Assembly: GCF_000411155.1 (NCBI RefSeq) | Contig: NZ_KE150266.1 | Location: 496,001-560,000 of the forward strand | Source of the DNA: Gleimia europaea ACS-120-V-Col10b | Lineage (GTDB): Bacteria > Actinomycetota > Actinomycetes > Actinomycetales > Actinomycetaceae | DNA length: 64,000 bases | Direction of reading: 5' to 3' | Part shown: one piece after another, positions 33,555 through 43,020 of the stretch | How the letters are laid out: every line of letters begins with the position of its first letter | Position numbering within the stretch: the first letter of the stretch is position 1 | Translations under genes and position numbers: made by a program | The notes under the pieces: generated by a model | Seen by the model: only the letters and a program-made list of their open reading frames with translations | Told to the model about the DNA's origin: nothing | The model's database searches: none

Positions 33555-35648
33555 ATGCCAGCAGTCAAAGCGAAGAACACCACTTCGACAATGAAGAATC
33601 CAGTTCCCCCTCGAGCACGGATCACGCGTATTCCTGCAACCGAGGTGTTCCCCGTAATAGAACAGGGACTTTGGCCCGCAAAGGCGACGGAAGGCGAGTC
33701 ATTCCCCGTGCGCGCAACCGTATTCCGTGAAGGACATGAGGCGCTCGGTGTTGAGGCCATTTTGATCGACCCCAAAGGCGATGAGCACATGCGTGCCTAC
33801 ATGCATGACATTGCTCCGGGCCTCGACCGCTACGAAGCATGGCTCATGCCCGACCGTCCCGGCGAGTGGAAGTTCCGCATCGACACCTGGTCTGATCCCT
33901 ACACCACCTGGGCGCACGACGCCGCTATCAAGATCGCAGCCGACACGGACGTTGAACTCATGCTTGAAGAGGGCGCCCGCCTAATGGAACGCGCCGCCGA
34001 AGGGCGCCCCCGCCCCAAGGGCAGCCGCAAGCAAAAGGGACCGGACAAGGCCGGCCAGGCGGTACTCCTCGAAGCAGCAAAGCTACTACGCGATGATAGC
34101 GCTTCTGCGCAAACCCGCCTGTCCGCAGGTCTTTCTTCCGCCGTGCGTAACGTATTTCGCCACTTTCCCCTACGGGAACTGTGGACGCGAACCCGCACCT
34201 ATCCGCTGAAGGTAGACCGCAAGGCAGCGCTGTTCTCCTCCTGGTACGAGATCTTCCCGCGCTCCTACGGCGCCCACCGCAATGAAAAGGGCGACTGGGT
34301 GTCCGGCACGCTGGCCGGGGCAGCCGAACAGCTCCCCCGCATTGCGAACATGGGCTTTAGCGTCATCTATCTAACTCCCATCCACCCGATCGGCACCACC
34401 TTCCGCAAGGGACGCAACAACACCCTCGAAGCCGGCCCGATGGATCCGGGTTCGCCCTACGGTATCGGCGCATCAGAAGGCGGGCACGACGCCATCCACC
34501 CCGACCTGGGCACGTTTGAAGACTTCGATAATTTTGTTGCCAAGGCCCGCGAGCACGGCATGGAGGTAGCTCTTGACCTCGCCCTGCAATGCTCGCCCGA
34601 CCACCCGTGGGTTACGGAACACCCCGAGTGGTTCAGTGAACGCGCAGACGGCTCCATCGCCTACGCGGAGAACCCGCCTAAGAAGTACCAGGACATTTAC
34701 CCACTGAACTTCGACAACGATCCAGAAGGCATCTACCGGGCGGTTCGCGACGTTGTGCAAAAGTGGATCGACCACGGGGTGACCCTGTTCCGCGTGGACA
34801 ACCCGCACACCAAGCCGCTGAGCTTCTGGCAACGCTTCCTCGCCGAATTTAACGAGAAGCATCCCGAAGTTATCTTCCTTGCCGAGGCGTTCACGAGGCC
34901 CGCCATGATGCGTACGCTTGGCGCTATCGGCTACCACCAGTCCTACACATACTTCACGTGGCGAACCACTAAGCAGGAGCTCCTCGAATACTTCGAAGAG
35001 GTCTCCAAGGACACCGCTCACGTGATGCGCCCGAACTTCTGGCCCACCACGCATGACATTCTCACCCCGCAGATGACTACCGGAGGAGCCGCGATCTTTG
35101 CCCTGCGCGCAGTTCTTGCTGCCACGGCCTCACCATCGTGGGGCATCTACTCCGGATATGAGTTTGTGGAAAACGTGCAGCGTCCCGGCTTTGAAGAGCA
35201 GATCGACAATGAGAAGTACGAGTACCGCCCCCGCGACTGGGAAGATGCAAACAAGTACGGCCTCGAAAACCTACTTACCCTGCTGAACAGCGCCCGCAAA
35301 CGTCACCCTGCCCTCCAGCAGTTGCACCGCATTCAAGTGCATGAGACATCGGATGACCGGCTGGTCTGCTTCTCTAAGCACGTACCCGCAAAGTTCAGCC
35401 CCAGCGGTGAGGAAGACACCGTCATTGTCGTTGTAAACCTCGATCCACACAACACCGTTGAAGGATCCGTAGACATTGACCTGTCAAAACTTGGGGCCAC
35501 TATCAACTACGGGCCCAACGGCCCCGTATTGAACGTGGTAGACGAACTCGATGGTGTTGAATACCAGTGGGGTGAACACAACTACGTTCGACTCGAACCC
35601 TCAATTCGTACCGCGCATGTGCTGGCCGTGCGTCCCTCCAACAACTAA
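33555..35648 (+). CDS. glgE: Alpha-1,4-glucan:maltose-1-phosphate maltosyltransferase
   Basis: 697 residues, GH13_3. Uses maltose-1-phosphate to lengthen linear alpha-1,4 glucan. N-terminal beta domain and helical insert (up to about 200), then the catalytic barrel: LALQCSPDHPW (region I), LFRVDNPHTKPLSFW (II, Asp nucleophile in VDNPHTK, the GlgE signature), IFLAEAFTRPAMM (III, acid/base Glu), and a C-terminal beta domain. AAGGAG 8 nt before the ATG. Followed by treS, mak and glgB, so maltose-1-phosphate is made and used by neighbours. This arrangement matches mycobacteria and streptomycetes. Confidence 0.97.
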   Translation: MPAVKAKNTTSTMKNPVPPRARITRIPATEVFPVIEQGLWPAKATEGESFPVRATVFREGHEALGVEAILIDPKGDEHMRAYMHDIAPGLDRYEAWLMPDRPGEWKFRIDTWSDPYTTWAHDAAIKIAADTDVELMLEEGARLMERAAEGRPRPKGSRKQKGPDKAGQAVLLEAAKLLRDDSASAQTRLSAGLSSAVRNVFRHFPLRELWTRTRTYPLKVDRKAALFSSWYEIFPRSYGAHRNEKGDWVSGTLAGAAEQLPRIANMGFSVIYLTPIHPIGTTFRKGRNNTLEAGPMDPGSPYGIGASEGGHDAIHPDLGTFEDFDNFVAKAREHGMEVALDLALQCSPDHPWVTEHPEWFSERADGSIAYAENPPKKYQDIYPLNFDNDPEGIYRAVRDVVQKWIDHGVTLFRVDNPHTKPLSFWQRFLAEFNEKHPEVIFLAEAFTRPAMMRTLGAIGYHQSYTYFTWRTTKQELLEYFEEVSKDTAHVMRPNFWPTTHDILTPQMTTGGAAIFALRAVLAATASPSWGIYSGYEFVENVQRPGFEEQIDNEKYEYRPRDWEDANKYGLENLLTLLNSARKRHPALQQLHRIQVHETSDDRLVCFSKHVPAKFSPSGEEDTVIVVVNLDPHNTVEGSVDIDLSKLGATINYGPNGPVLNVVDELDGVEYQWGEHNYVRLEPSIRTAHVLAVRPSNN

Positions 35649-35655
35649 ACACCTC

Positions 35656-35679
35656 GGGGGCGCGGTTTTTCGCGCCCCC
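35656..35679 (+). other. Strong hairpin between glgE and treS
   Basis: GGGGGCGCG-GTTTTT-CGCGCCCCC, a perfect 9-bp GC-rich stem between two genes of one operon. No uridine tract follows, so it is more likely a processing or mRNA stabilising structure, or a partial terminator, than an end of the operon. Confidence 0.55.
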
Positions 35680-35708
35680 AACGTATAAAAATAGCCAAAA
35701 GGATAGCC

Positions 35709-37493
35709 ATGACCCTATCTCCGCGAGACAACGCGCCCACCGGCGCTATCCCTCTGATTCCTCGGGATGGCGACGACGCCACTACGCGCGAAGTTCCCGA
35801 AGAACGAGTTGTCGCCACGCTACCCACCCCCGCTGAGGATCCGCACTGGTATCGCACCGCCGTGTTCTACGAAGTGCTCACCCACTCGTTCTTTGACGCC
35901 AACAACGACGGTACGGGCGACTTTAAAGGCCTGACGGAGAAACTAGATTACTTGGCATGGCTGGGCATCGACGCTATCTGGATTCCCCCGTTCTACCCCT
36001 CCCCCATGGGCGACGGCGGATACGATATCTCGGATTACACCAACGTCGATCCTCGCTACGGCACGATGGATGACTTCCGCACGCTTATGGAAGAGGCTCA
36101 TAAGCGCCATATCCGCGTGGTGATCGACATGGTCATGAACCACACGTCCTGCGCCCATCCCTGGTTCCAAGCCTCCCGGCACGACCCAGCCGGCCCGTAC
36201 GCAGACTTCTACGTATGGCGTGACCGCCCCGCTGAATACCTTGACGCGCGCATCATCTTCATCGACACTGAAGACTCCAACTGGACTTACGACGAAGTTC
36301 GCGGGCAATACTTTTGGCACCGCTTCTTCAGCCACCAGCCCGACCTGAACTTCGAAAACCCGGCCGTGCGCGAAGCCATCAAGAACACAATCCGGTTTTG
36401 GGCAGACACGGGTGTGGATGGCTTCCGCCTAGACGCCATCCCCTACCTGTACGAAGAAGACGGCACCAACTGCGAGAACCTGCCGCGCACCCACGATTTC
36501 ATTGCCGAGCTACGCGACATGGTTGACGAGGAATACCCCGGCACTGTTCTCATTGCGGAAGCCAACCAACCCCCGCACGAGGTAGTTGCATACTTCGGAT
36601 CCGATTCAAGGCCCGAATGCCACGTGTGTTTCCACTTTCCAATCATGCCCAAGATATTCGCTGCACTACGCGAAGAAACCTCCAAGGGAGTGCGCGAAGC
36701 CTTCGCCGCAACCCCGCCCCTACCCAAGGGCGGCCAGTGGGGAACGTTCTTGCGCAACCATGACGAGCTCACCCTCGAAATGGTTACCGACGAAGAGCGC
36801 CAAGCCATGTACGGCTGGTACGCACCCGAACCACGCATGCGCGCCAACGTGGGTATCCGTCGCCGCCTCGCCCCGCTACTGCGCGGCTCCAGGCGCGAAG
36901 TTGAACTGGCCCACGCCATGCTCCTTTCATTCCCCGGCTCCCCGTTCCTCTACTACGGTGACGAGATCGGAATGGGAGACAACATCTGGCTCAAAGATCG
37001 CGACGGCGTGCGCACGCCCATGCAGTGGGATTCCACTCCCGGTGCTGGCTTCTCTAAGGGCAACCCAAATACGTTCTACCTGCCCCTCATCGAAGACGGC
37101 CCGTACGCACCGGCCGCCATCAATGTGTCGGAGCACCGCTCCCGCCCCACCTCAATGCTCAACTGGCTACGCGGCATGCTGGAAGTGCGCAAACGCTACC
37201 CCGTGTTCGGCATTGGATCCCTCACGCTACTATCCACGTCAGATGACGCGGTCCTCGCATACCTGCGTCGCGACGAACGCCAAACCGTGCTGTGCGTAAA
37301 CAACCTTTCCACCACTTCGCGCTCGGCCACCATCCAACTACCTGGCATGGGCGGATGGCGCCTATACGACACAGCCTCCGGAAACCGATTCCCCGACGTG
37401 CGTGAAGATGAAACCATTGACATCACGCTTGGACGTCACGGTTTTTACTGGCTCGAAGCCACATTCCTAAATGAAGAAGACGAAGAGGAGTAA
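35709..37493 (+). CDS. treS: Trehalose synthase
   Basis: 594 residues, GH13_16. Interconverts trehalose and maltose. Regions: DMVMNHTS (I), GFRLDAIPYLYEEDGTNCEN (II, nucleophile, with the TreS-specific YLYEEDGTNCEN), LIAEANQPPHEVV (III), FLRNHDELTLEM (IV, with the RNHDELT seen only in TreS). There is no fused maltokinase domain, in contrast to some actinobacteria; the kinase is the next gene. AAAAGG lies about 8 nt before the ATG. Confidence 0.97.
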   Translation: MTLSPRDNAPTGAIPLIPRDGDDATTREVPEERVVATLPTPAEDPHWYRTAVFYEVLTHSFFDANNDGTGDFKGLTEKLDYLAWLGIDAIWIPPFYPSPMGDGGYDISDYTNVDPRYGTMDDFRTLMEEAHKRHIRVVIDMVMNHTSCAHPWFQASRHDPAGPYADFYVWRDRPAEYLDARIIFIDTEDSNWTYDEVRGQYFWHRFFSHQPDLNFENPAVREAIKNTIRFWADTGVDGFRLDAIPYLYEEDGTNCENLPRTHDFIAELRDMVDEEYPGTVLIAEANQPPHEVVAYFGSDSRPECHVCFHFPIMPKIFAALREETSKGVREAFAATPPLPKGGQWGTFLRNHDELTLEMVTDEERQAMYGWYAPEPRMRANVGIRRRLAPLLRGSRREVELAHAMLLSFPGSPFLYYGDEIGMGDNIWLKDRDGVRTPMQWDSTPGAGFSKGNPNTFYLPLIEDGPYAPAAINVSEHRSRPTSMLNWLRGMLEVRKRYPVFGIGSLTLLSTSDDAVLAYLRRDERQTVLCVNNLSTTSRSATIQLPGMGGWRLYDTASGNRFPDVREDETIDITLGRHGFYWLEATFLNEEDEEE

Positions 37494-37495
37494 CC

Positions 37496-38824
37496 ATGGG
37501 CGCTTCATGGCCAGCCGCCGTTAACCTACTAGACCAAATCGACACCTGGCTGTACAAGCAACGCTGGTTTCCCGGCAACACCGGCGATTCCGTTCGCCTG
37601 GTAGCCAACATTGACCTCTCCAGCTACTCAGCCGACCCTGCGGCTAGCGGAAGTGACGAAGCGCTTGAGCCGGTGTGGATTTCCATCGTCCAAGTGGGCG
37701 AAACTTTCATTTCTATACCGCTTGCCTACACCGCGACTAAACCCGACTTTGGCCTCATCACCGAGCTGCAGGGAGCCTACCTGGTTGACGGAGCATACTC
37801 CCCCGCGTTTCTGCGGGCGTGGCTACGCAAAGCCCACGCAAACGGCACTCTCAGCCCCATTGAGCCACAGCGAGGCGATGAGGCTCTAGCGAGTCTACTA
37901 GAAGAAGCGGCAAGGGCGTTTGTGCTCACCGGAGAACAATCCAACACCTCCGTGCGTTTTGGTGGCCCATTCGCCTGCGTGCTGAAACTACTTCGTGTTC
38001 TCCACCCCGGGTTGCATCCCGAAGTGGAAGTTACGGTAGAACTTGCCAAACTGGGCTGGACGCACGTACCAAAGCCCATCGCCTACCTTGAAGAAGAGTT
38101 TCAACTGGAGGGACTGCGCGGCGACGTAGTACTAGGCTTTGCCGGTTCGCTAGTTAAAAACGGGCGCGACGGATTTGAACTCTTCGTTGAACTAGCAGGT
38201 AAAAATGAAGATCCTGCCCCCCTGGCGCGCGAACTTGGCACCGTAACTGCCGGACTCCACGAACACATGGCAAAAGCCTTTGGCGAGTTCGCATCCGCAC
38301 CGTCTGATCAACTGAAGGAACGCCTGCGGGTAAATCTCAGCGCTGCCGTGGCCGAAGTTCCACGCCTTCGCGAAAGTGACCTCATTGAACCTCTCGAAAC
38401 CAAAATAGAGCGCATCGGGGGTATTGAGAACCTGCCGCCCATGATCCGCATTCACGGCGACTACCACCTGGGCCAAACTCTGCTTGGCGAGGACGGGTGG
38501 GTGATCCTTGACTTCGAAGGTGAACCGCTACGCCCGCTGGAAGAACGCCGCGAACCCGACTTTGCACTACGTGACGTAGCCGGAATGCTCAGGTCCTTTG
38601 ACTACGCCGCCGCGAAGGGAGGGGCGGATCAGGCCTGGCTACATGCCGCACGCGAAGCCTTCATCGACGGTTACACCAACGGCGGAGGCCTGGGCGAAAC
38701 TGAGAGCGAACTCAGCGCCGTGCTAGAGATCGAAAAAGCTGCCTACGAAGCCGTGTATGAGTACCGGATGCGGCCCGACTGGATCTGGATACCTGAGAAT
38801 GCGCTCGCTCGACTTGCAAAATAG
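37496..38824 (+). CDS. mak: Maltokinase
   Basis: 442 residues. Phosphorylates maltose with ATP to maltose-1-phosphate, the substrate of GlgE. The C-terminal lobe has the kinase catalytic loop HGDYHLGQTLL (about 319, catalytic Asp) and the metal-binding VILDFEGEP, as in aminoglycoside phosphotransferase-like kinases; the N-terminal cap begins LLDQIDTWLYKQRWFPG. It begins 2 nt after the treS stop with GAGGAG as ribosome site, so it is translated with treS. Also known as Pep2. Confidence 0.96.
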   Translation: MGASWPAAVNLLDQIDTWLYKQRWFPGNTGDSVRLVANIDLSSYSADPAASGSDEALEPVWISIVQVGETFISIPLAYTATKPDFGLITELQGAYLVDGAYSPAFLRAWLRKAHANGTLSPIEPQRGDEALASLLEEAARAFVLTGEQSNTSVRFGGPFACVLKLLRVLHPGLHPEVEVTVELAKLGWTHVPKPIAYLEEEFQLEGLRGDVVLGFAGSLVKNGRDGFELFVELAGKNEDPAPLARELGTVTAGLHEHMAKAFGEFASAPSDQLKERLRVNLSAAVAEVPRLRESDLIEPLETKIERIGGIENLPPMIRIHGDYHLGQTLLGEDGWVILDFEGEPLRPLEERREPDFALRDVAGMLRSFDYAAAKGGADQAWLHAAREAFIDGYTNGGGLGETESELSAVLEIEKAAYEAVYEYRMRPDWIWIPENALARLAK

Positions 38825-38875
38825 GTCAGCCCCATAAGCGCAAAAACTGGCCACAAGCATGGAAGAATTGCAAAT

Positions 38876-41059
38876 ATGAACGCGACACCTTACCCCGTAG
38901 ATCCAGTAACCCTTTCAGCAGTTGCTAATGCAACCCATCACTCACCCCATTCGGTGCTCGGCGGCCACATCCACGATGGCGTGGTAACCATCCGCACGGT
39001 CCGCCACCTCGCGGATTCCGTTACCGTTGTCACCAAAACCGGTGAGTACGAAGCCACCCACGAACAGGATGGCATCTGGACAGCAGTCTTACCCTTCTAC
39101 ACTGTTCCCGACTACCGCCTGCGCGTCACCTATGGGGACCAAGTCGTTGACTCTGACGATCCCTACCGGTTCTTGCCCACCATCGGCGAAATGGACCTGT
39201 ACCTCATTGGAGAGGGCCGCCACGAAAACCTCTGGGAGGCCCTTGGTGCACACGTTCGCACCTTCTACAGCGAGCTCGGCGAAGTGCACGGCGTATCGTT
39301 CACCGTCTGGGCACCCAACGCTCGCGCCGTGCGCGTAGTTGGTGACTTCAACTACTGGGATGGCACTGGTAGCGCAATGCGCACGCTGGGAGCCTCAGGT
39401 GTTTGGGAACTCTTTGTTCCCGGCGTTGAGGTTGGTGCTCGCTACAAGTTCGAGATCTGCGGCCCCGACGGCAACTGGATGCAAAAGGCAGACCCAATGG
39501 CTCGCGCCACCGAAATTCCGCCTGCAACCGCCTCTGTTGTCACCGACAAGTTCCACGAATGGGCTGACAATGAATGGATGGAAGCTCGGGCTGCGAAAGA
39601 CCCGCACACCAGCCCCATGTCCGTGTACGAAGTCCACATCGGCTCGTGGCGTCAAGGCCTGGGATACCGTAGCCTCGCTGACGAGCTAGTGCCCTACCTG
39701 AAGCGCATGGGGTACACGCATGTTGAGTTCATGCCCGTTGCAGAACACCCATTCGGAGGATCGTGGGGCTACCAGGTGACCTCCTACTATGCGCCAACCT
39801 CCCGGTTTGGAACTCCAGATGATTTCCGCTACCTCGTAGACAAACTGCACCAGGCCGGCATCGGCGTTATCCTCGACTGGGTGCCCGCTCACTTCCCCAA
39901 GGACAGCTGGGCACTCGCCAGGTTCGATGGCACTGCCCTGTACGAAGACCCAGACCCAATGCGTGGCGAACACCCCGACTGGGGCACGCTCGTGTTCAAC
40001 TTTGGACGCCGCGAAGTGCGCAACTTCCTGGTGGCCAACGCCCTGTACTGGCTCGAAGAGTTCCACATCGACGGACTTCGCGTAGACGCTGTAGCGTCCA
40101 TGCTATACCTCGACTACTCGCGAAACGATGGTGAATGGCGCCCCAACCAGTACGGCGGCCGCGAACACCTCGAAGCCATCGAATTCATCCAAGAGGCCAA
40201 CGCCACCGCCTACCGGCGCAACCCCGGCATCGTCATGATCGCTGAGGAATCCACCGCGTGGCCCGGCGTTACCGCCCCCACCTCTGGTGGTGGCCTCGGC
40301 TTTGGCCTCAAATGGAACATGGGCTGGATGAACGACACGCTGCGCTACATGCAGGAAGACCCAGTAAACCGCCGCTGGCATCATGGGGAACTCACGTTCT
40401 CCCTCGTCTACGCATTCTCTGAAAACTACGTCCTGCCGCTCTCACACGACGAAGTTGTGCACGGCAAGGGCTCCCTCATTTCGAAGATGCCCGGCGACAA
40501 GTGGCGCCGCCTGGCCGGCCTGCGCTCCCTGCTGGCCTACCAGTGGTCGCATCCCGGCAAGCAACTGCTGTTCATGGGTCAAGATTTCGGCCAAGAATCC
40601 GAATGGTCAGAAGCGTACTCGCTTGACTGGTGGCTCATGGATGACCCGGGCCACCGCGGCGTGAACCGCCTCGTTGCCCGCTTGAACAACATTTACAAGA
40701 ACTCCCCCGCCCTGTGGGACGACAACTACACGGGCTACGAGTGGATCGAAGCTGGCGACGCTGACCACAACGTCATCTCCTTCATCCGCAAGGGCAAGGA
40801 CGAAGCCGGAGACACCGACATTTTGGTGTGCATCTCTAACTTCGCTGGCAACCCCCATGAGGGCTACCGGGTAGGCCTGCCCTTCTCCGGCAGGTGGGAA
40901 GAAGTGCTAAACACCGACGCTGAAATCTACGGCGGCTCTGGCGTTTGTAACATGGGCCCAATCATTGCCGAGGATGTTCCCTGGAACGGACGTCCCGCCT
41001 CGGTTGAGCTACGCGTGCCGCCACTAGGCGCCGTTTGGCTCCGCCCAGTGCGTGACTAA
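38876..41059 (+). CDS. glgB: 1,4-alpha-glucan branching enzyme
   Basis: 727 residues, GH13_9. Makes alpha-1,6 branches in the glucan produced by GlgE. Two N-terminal CBM48-like domains (the second starts at about 140 with [25 protein letters not shown]), then the barrel: [12 protein letters not shown] (I), [17 protein letters not shown] (II, Asp nucleophile), [11 protein letters not shown] (III, Glu) and [15 protein letters not shown] (IV). GGAAG lies about 10 nt before the ATG. It is the last gene of the glg block, followed by a strong terminator. Confidence 0.97.
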   Translation: MNATPYPVDPVTLSAVANATHHSPHSVLGGHIHDGVVTIRTVRHLADSVTVVTKTGEYEATHEQDGIWTAVLPFYTVPDYRLRVTYGDQVVDSDDPYRFLPTIGEMDLYLIGEGRHENLWEALGAHVRTFYSELGEVHGVSFTVWAPNARAVRVVGDFNYWDGTGSAMRTLGASGVWELFVPGVEVGARYKFEICGPDGNWMQKADPMARATEIPPATASVVTDKFHEWADNEWMEARAAKDPHTSPMSVYEVHIGSWRQGLGYRSLADELVPYLKRMGYTHVEFMPVAEHPFGGSWGYQVTSYYAPTSRFGTPDDFRYLVDKLHQAGIGVILDWVPAHFPKDSWALARFDGTALYEDPDPMRGEHPDWGTLVFNFGRREVRNFLVANALYWLEEFHIDGLRVDAVASMLYLDYSRNDGEWRPNQYGGREHLEAIEFIQEANATAYRRNPGIVMIAEESTAWPGVTAPTSGGGLGFGLKWNMGWMNDTLRYMQEDPVNRRWHHGELTFSLVYAFSENYVLPLSHDEVVHGKGSLISKMPGDKWRRLAGLRSLLAYQWSHPGKQLLFMGQDFGQESEWSEAYSLDWWLMDDPGHRGVNRLVARLNNIYKNSPALWDDNYTGYEWIEAGDADHNVISFIRKGKDEAGDTDILVCISNFAGNPHEGYRVGLPFSGRWEEVLNTDAEIYGGSGVCNMGPIIAEDVPWNGRPASVELRVPPLGAVWLRPVRD

Positions 41060-41073
41060 GCGCAAACAATAAT

Positions 41074-41114
41074 AGTGGTGGTGGGAACAGTTCCAAATCG
41101 TTCCCACCACCACT
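41074..41114 (+). terminator. Terminator of the glg operon
   Basis: A perfect 15-bp stem AGTGGTGGTGGGAAC / GTTCCCACCACCACT with an 11-nt loop and TTCGTT after it. Lies between convergent glgB and the YbbN-like gene, so it may work for both. Confidence 0.8.
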
Positions 41115-41136
41115 TTCGTTATCAATAGCCCTGCCG

Positions 41137-42009
41137 TTAGAACAGCAAGCTTGACAGACGAGCGCGGGCCGCCTTCACTCGCGGGTCGGCCCCCAAAACC
41201 GTGAACATCTGAAGCAAACGCTCCTGCGCGGCCTCGAACGCCTCATCATCACTGCCCTTCGAGCGGGCAATCACATCAAGCAACGTATCAAACGCGGCCT
41301 CCACGTTGCCCTCCACAAACGCGGCATCCGCGCGCGAAAGCTCCGACCCGTCAGATTCTGCGCGCACCCGCTTCGCCAGCTGCAAACGCGCAATCGACTC
41401 CTTGGCTACCTGATCCTTAGGCGCCTGCGCTAAAACCTTTCCCCACTGCTCAATGGCGCCCTCCAGATCCCCCGCATCCTCAGCCGCCATCGCGGCCTCA
41501 TGCAGAGGATTCGTTTTTGGCCCGGTGGAACCGTCAACCATGCGACCCGTCAAGCCAGCATTAGCGGCAACCTTGAGTAGCTCATTAAAGACGGCGACAA
41601 TCTGATCCTTAGGCTGCGCGCCCTGGAACAGCGGCACCGGACGGCCACCAATCAGCGCCACCACCGTAGGGATAGACTGCACACCGAACATTTGCGATAA
41701 TTGCTGGTTGGCCTCGGTGTCGATCTTTGCGAGCACCACCCGACCATCGAGTTCGCGGATCACATCCTCCAAAATTGGAGTCAGCTGTTTGCACGGCTGG
41801 CACCAATCCGCCCAGAAGTCGATTACAACCGGTAGGGTCTGCGACAAGTCAACGAGCTCTTGCAAACCCGCCTCGTCCACGTCCCGAATAATCGGGCCGT
41901 TAAGGCCCGCGTCAGAAGAAGCCGGAGTAGCCGCAGGTGTAGAACCGGGCGCCGCCCCCTCCAACGAAACTGCACCACAAGTATCGGCAGGCATAGACTC
42001 ACCGGACAT
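41137..42009 (-). CDS. YbbN-like thioredoxin/TPR protein (tetratricopeptide co-chaperone)
   Basis: 290 residues. A thioredoxin domain (about 38-145) with active site FWADWCQPCKQL (Cys70/73) and cis-Pro in SIPTVVALIGG, then TPR-like helical repeats to the C-terminus (DAGDLEGAIEQWGKVLAQAP). The WCQPC site is redox-capable, whereas E. coli YbbN/CnoX has SxxC. Cytoplasmic. The N-terminal 35 residues are low complexity. The ATG at 42009 is 6 nt after AGAGG. It follows the lipoprotein gene by 24 nt and seems to be the last gene of a three-gene operon. Confidence 0.88.
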   Translation of the reverse strand: MSGESMPADTCGAVSLEGAAPGSTPAATPASSDAGLNGPIIRDVDEAGLQELVDLSQTLPVVIDFWADWCQPCKQLTPILEDVIRELDGRVVLAKIDTEANQQLSQMFGVQSIPTVVALIGGRPVPLFQGAQPKDQIVAVFNELLKVAANAGLTGRMVDGSTGPKTNPLHEAAMAAEDAGDLEGAIEQWGKVLAQAPKDQVAKESIARLQLAKRVRAESDGSELSRADAAFVEGNVEAAFDTLLDVIARSKGSDDEAFEAAQERLLQMFTVLGADPRVKAARARLSSLLF

Positions 42010-42033
42010 CACAAACCTCTTTCACTCACCAAA

Positions 42034-43020
42034 CTACTCAACAACGCGATACGAACCGAGAACCCGCTCAGCACCAATCGCATGAATCAACTCACTCGAA
42101 CCCTTAGGCGGCAAAATCAGGGCCACCGAAGCAAGGTATGTAACCTCCACAGGCTTGTCATGAACCTGGGGATCTTCCATCAGATCCGCAATGGCACCAC
42201 CAAGCTTGATCTTCGCGTTCTCTTTCACACGCTCGTACGTCACCGTAAACGAGATGTTGCCCGCCACGAGTGCCGAACCGTCAACCAGAGCAACCGCCGT
42301 TAGTGGCTTTTCAGCAGGCGTCGCAGCAATCGTTACCTTGCCGTTCTCCCCCAATGAATCGTTCAGCTTCAACTGTTCCTTATAAGCCTTGGCGAACTCA
42401 TCATCAGCAAACAGATCCGGCTGATTTGCCTTGTCGTCAAGCCGCGCCGTCCACTCAGTCAGCGCCTCCTGGGGTGACAACACAAAACCATCCGCATCAG
42501 CAGCCACCACCGGGGAGCCCTCGGAAACCGCAATGGTTTGCAGTGACTCACCCGGGAACATACGCACCCAACTGGTCAGCTTGTAATCATCGCGGGGATT
42601 GTCTTGGGTAATAAACCCGATCTGCGGCAACTCGTCTTCCGTGGCCTTCGTCGGCGCAATTATTGCGCGTGGCCAAGTGTGTGACTGGGTAACCGTGGCT
42701 GCTGTCTCATCCATATCAAGCCCCGCAACCGTATCTTGGCGCGCCTTTGTCAGCCGGTACATCGCCGCGCGCATAGCCAACGCGGGGTCCTTCACGCGCG
42801 GTTGCAACATGCTTTCATCCAGCGCCTCATCGCCGGCAACCAAGGCTTCCTCAACCTCAGAAATGAGCGTCGATACTTGCACTTCGTCCAAGTTCGGCTG
42901 CTCCGACTCACTCGGGCTAGTTCCGGTAGAAGGAAGTTGGGGAACCTCGTTTGAACACGCTGACAACCCCGTAGTGGCCAACGCTAAAATCATCAGCGCT
43001 GCAGGTAGCGTTTTCCTCAT
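42034..43020 (-). CDS. Lipoprotein of unknown function
   Basis: 328 residues; I do not recognise a characterised family. Signal peptide with lipobox LSAC (Cys22), then a PSTGTSPSESEQP linker and a folded domain of about 270 residues rich in alternating charged and hydrophobic stretches, including WPRAIIAPTKATEDELPQ and FVLSPQEALTEWTARLDD. No catalytic motif stands out. It should be bound to the outer side of the membrane. Its start overlaps the membrane protein gene upstream by 4 nt (ATGA), so the two are translationally coupled and probably work together. Confidence 0.72.
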   Translation of the reverse strand: MRKTLPAALMILALATTGLSACSNEVPQLPSTGTSPSESEQPNLDEVQVSTLISEVEEALVAGDEALDESMLQPRVKDPALAMRAAMYRLTKARQDTVAGLDMDETAATVTQSHTWPRAIIAPTKATEDELPQIGFITQDNPRDDYKLTSWVRMFPGESLQTIAVSEGSPVVAADADGFVLSPQEALTEWTARLDDKANQPDLFADDEFAKAYKEQLKLNDSLGENGKVTIAATPAEKPLTAVALVDGSALVAGNISFTVTYERVKENAKIKLGGAIADLMEDPQVHDKPVEVTYLASVALILPPKGSSELIHAIGAERVLGSYRVVE

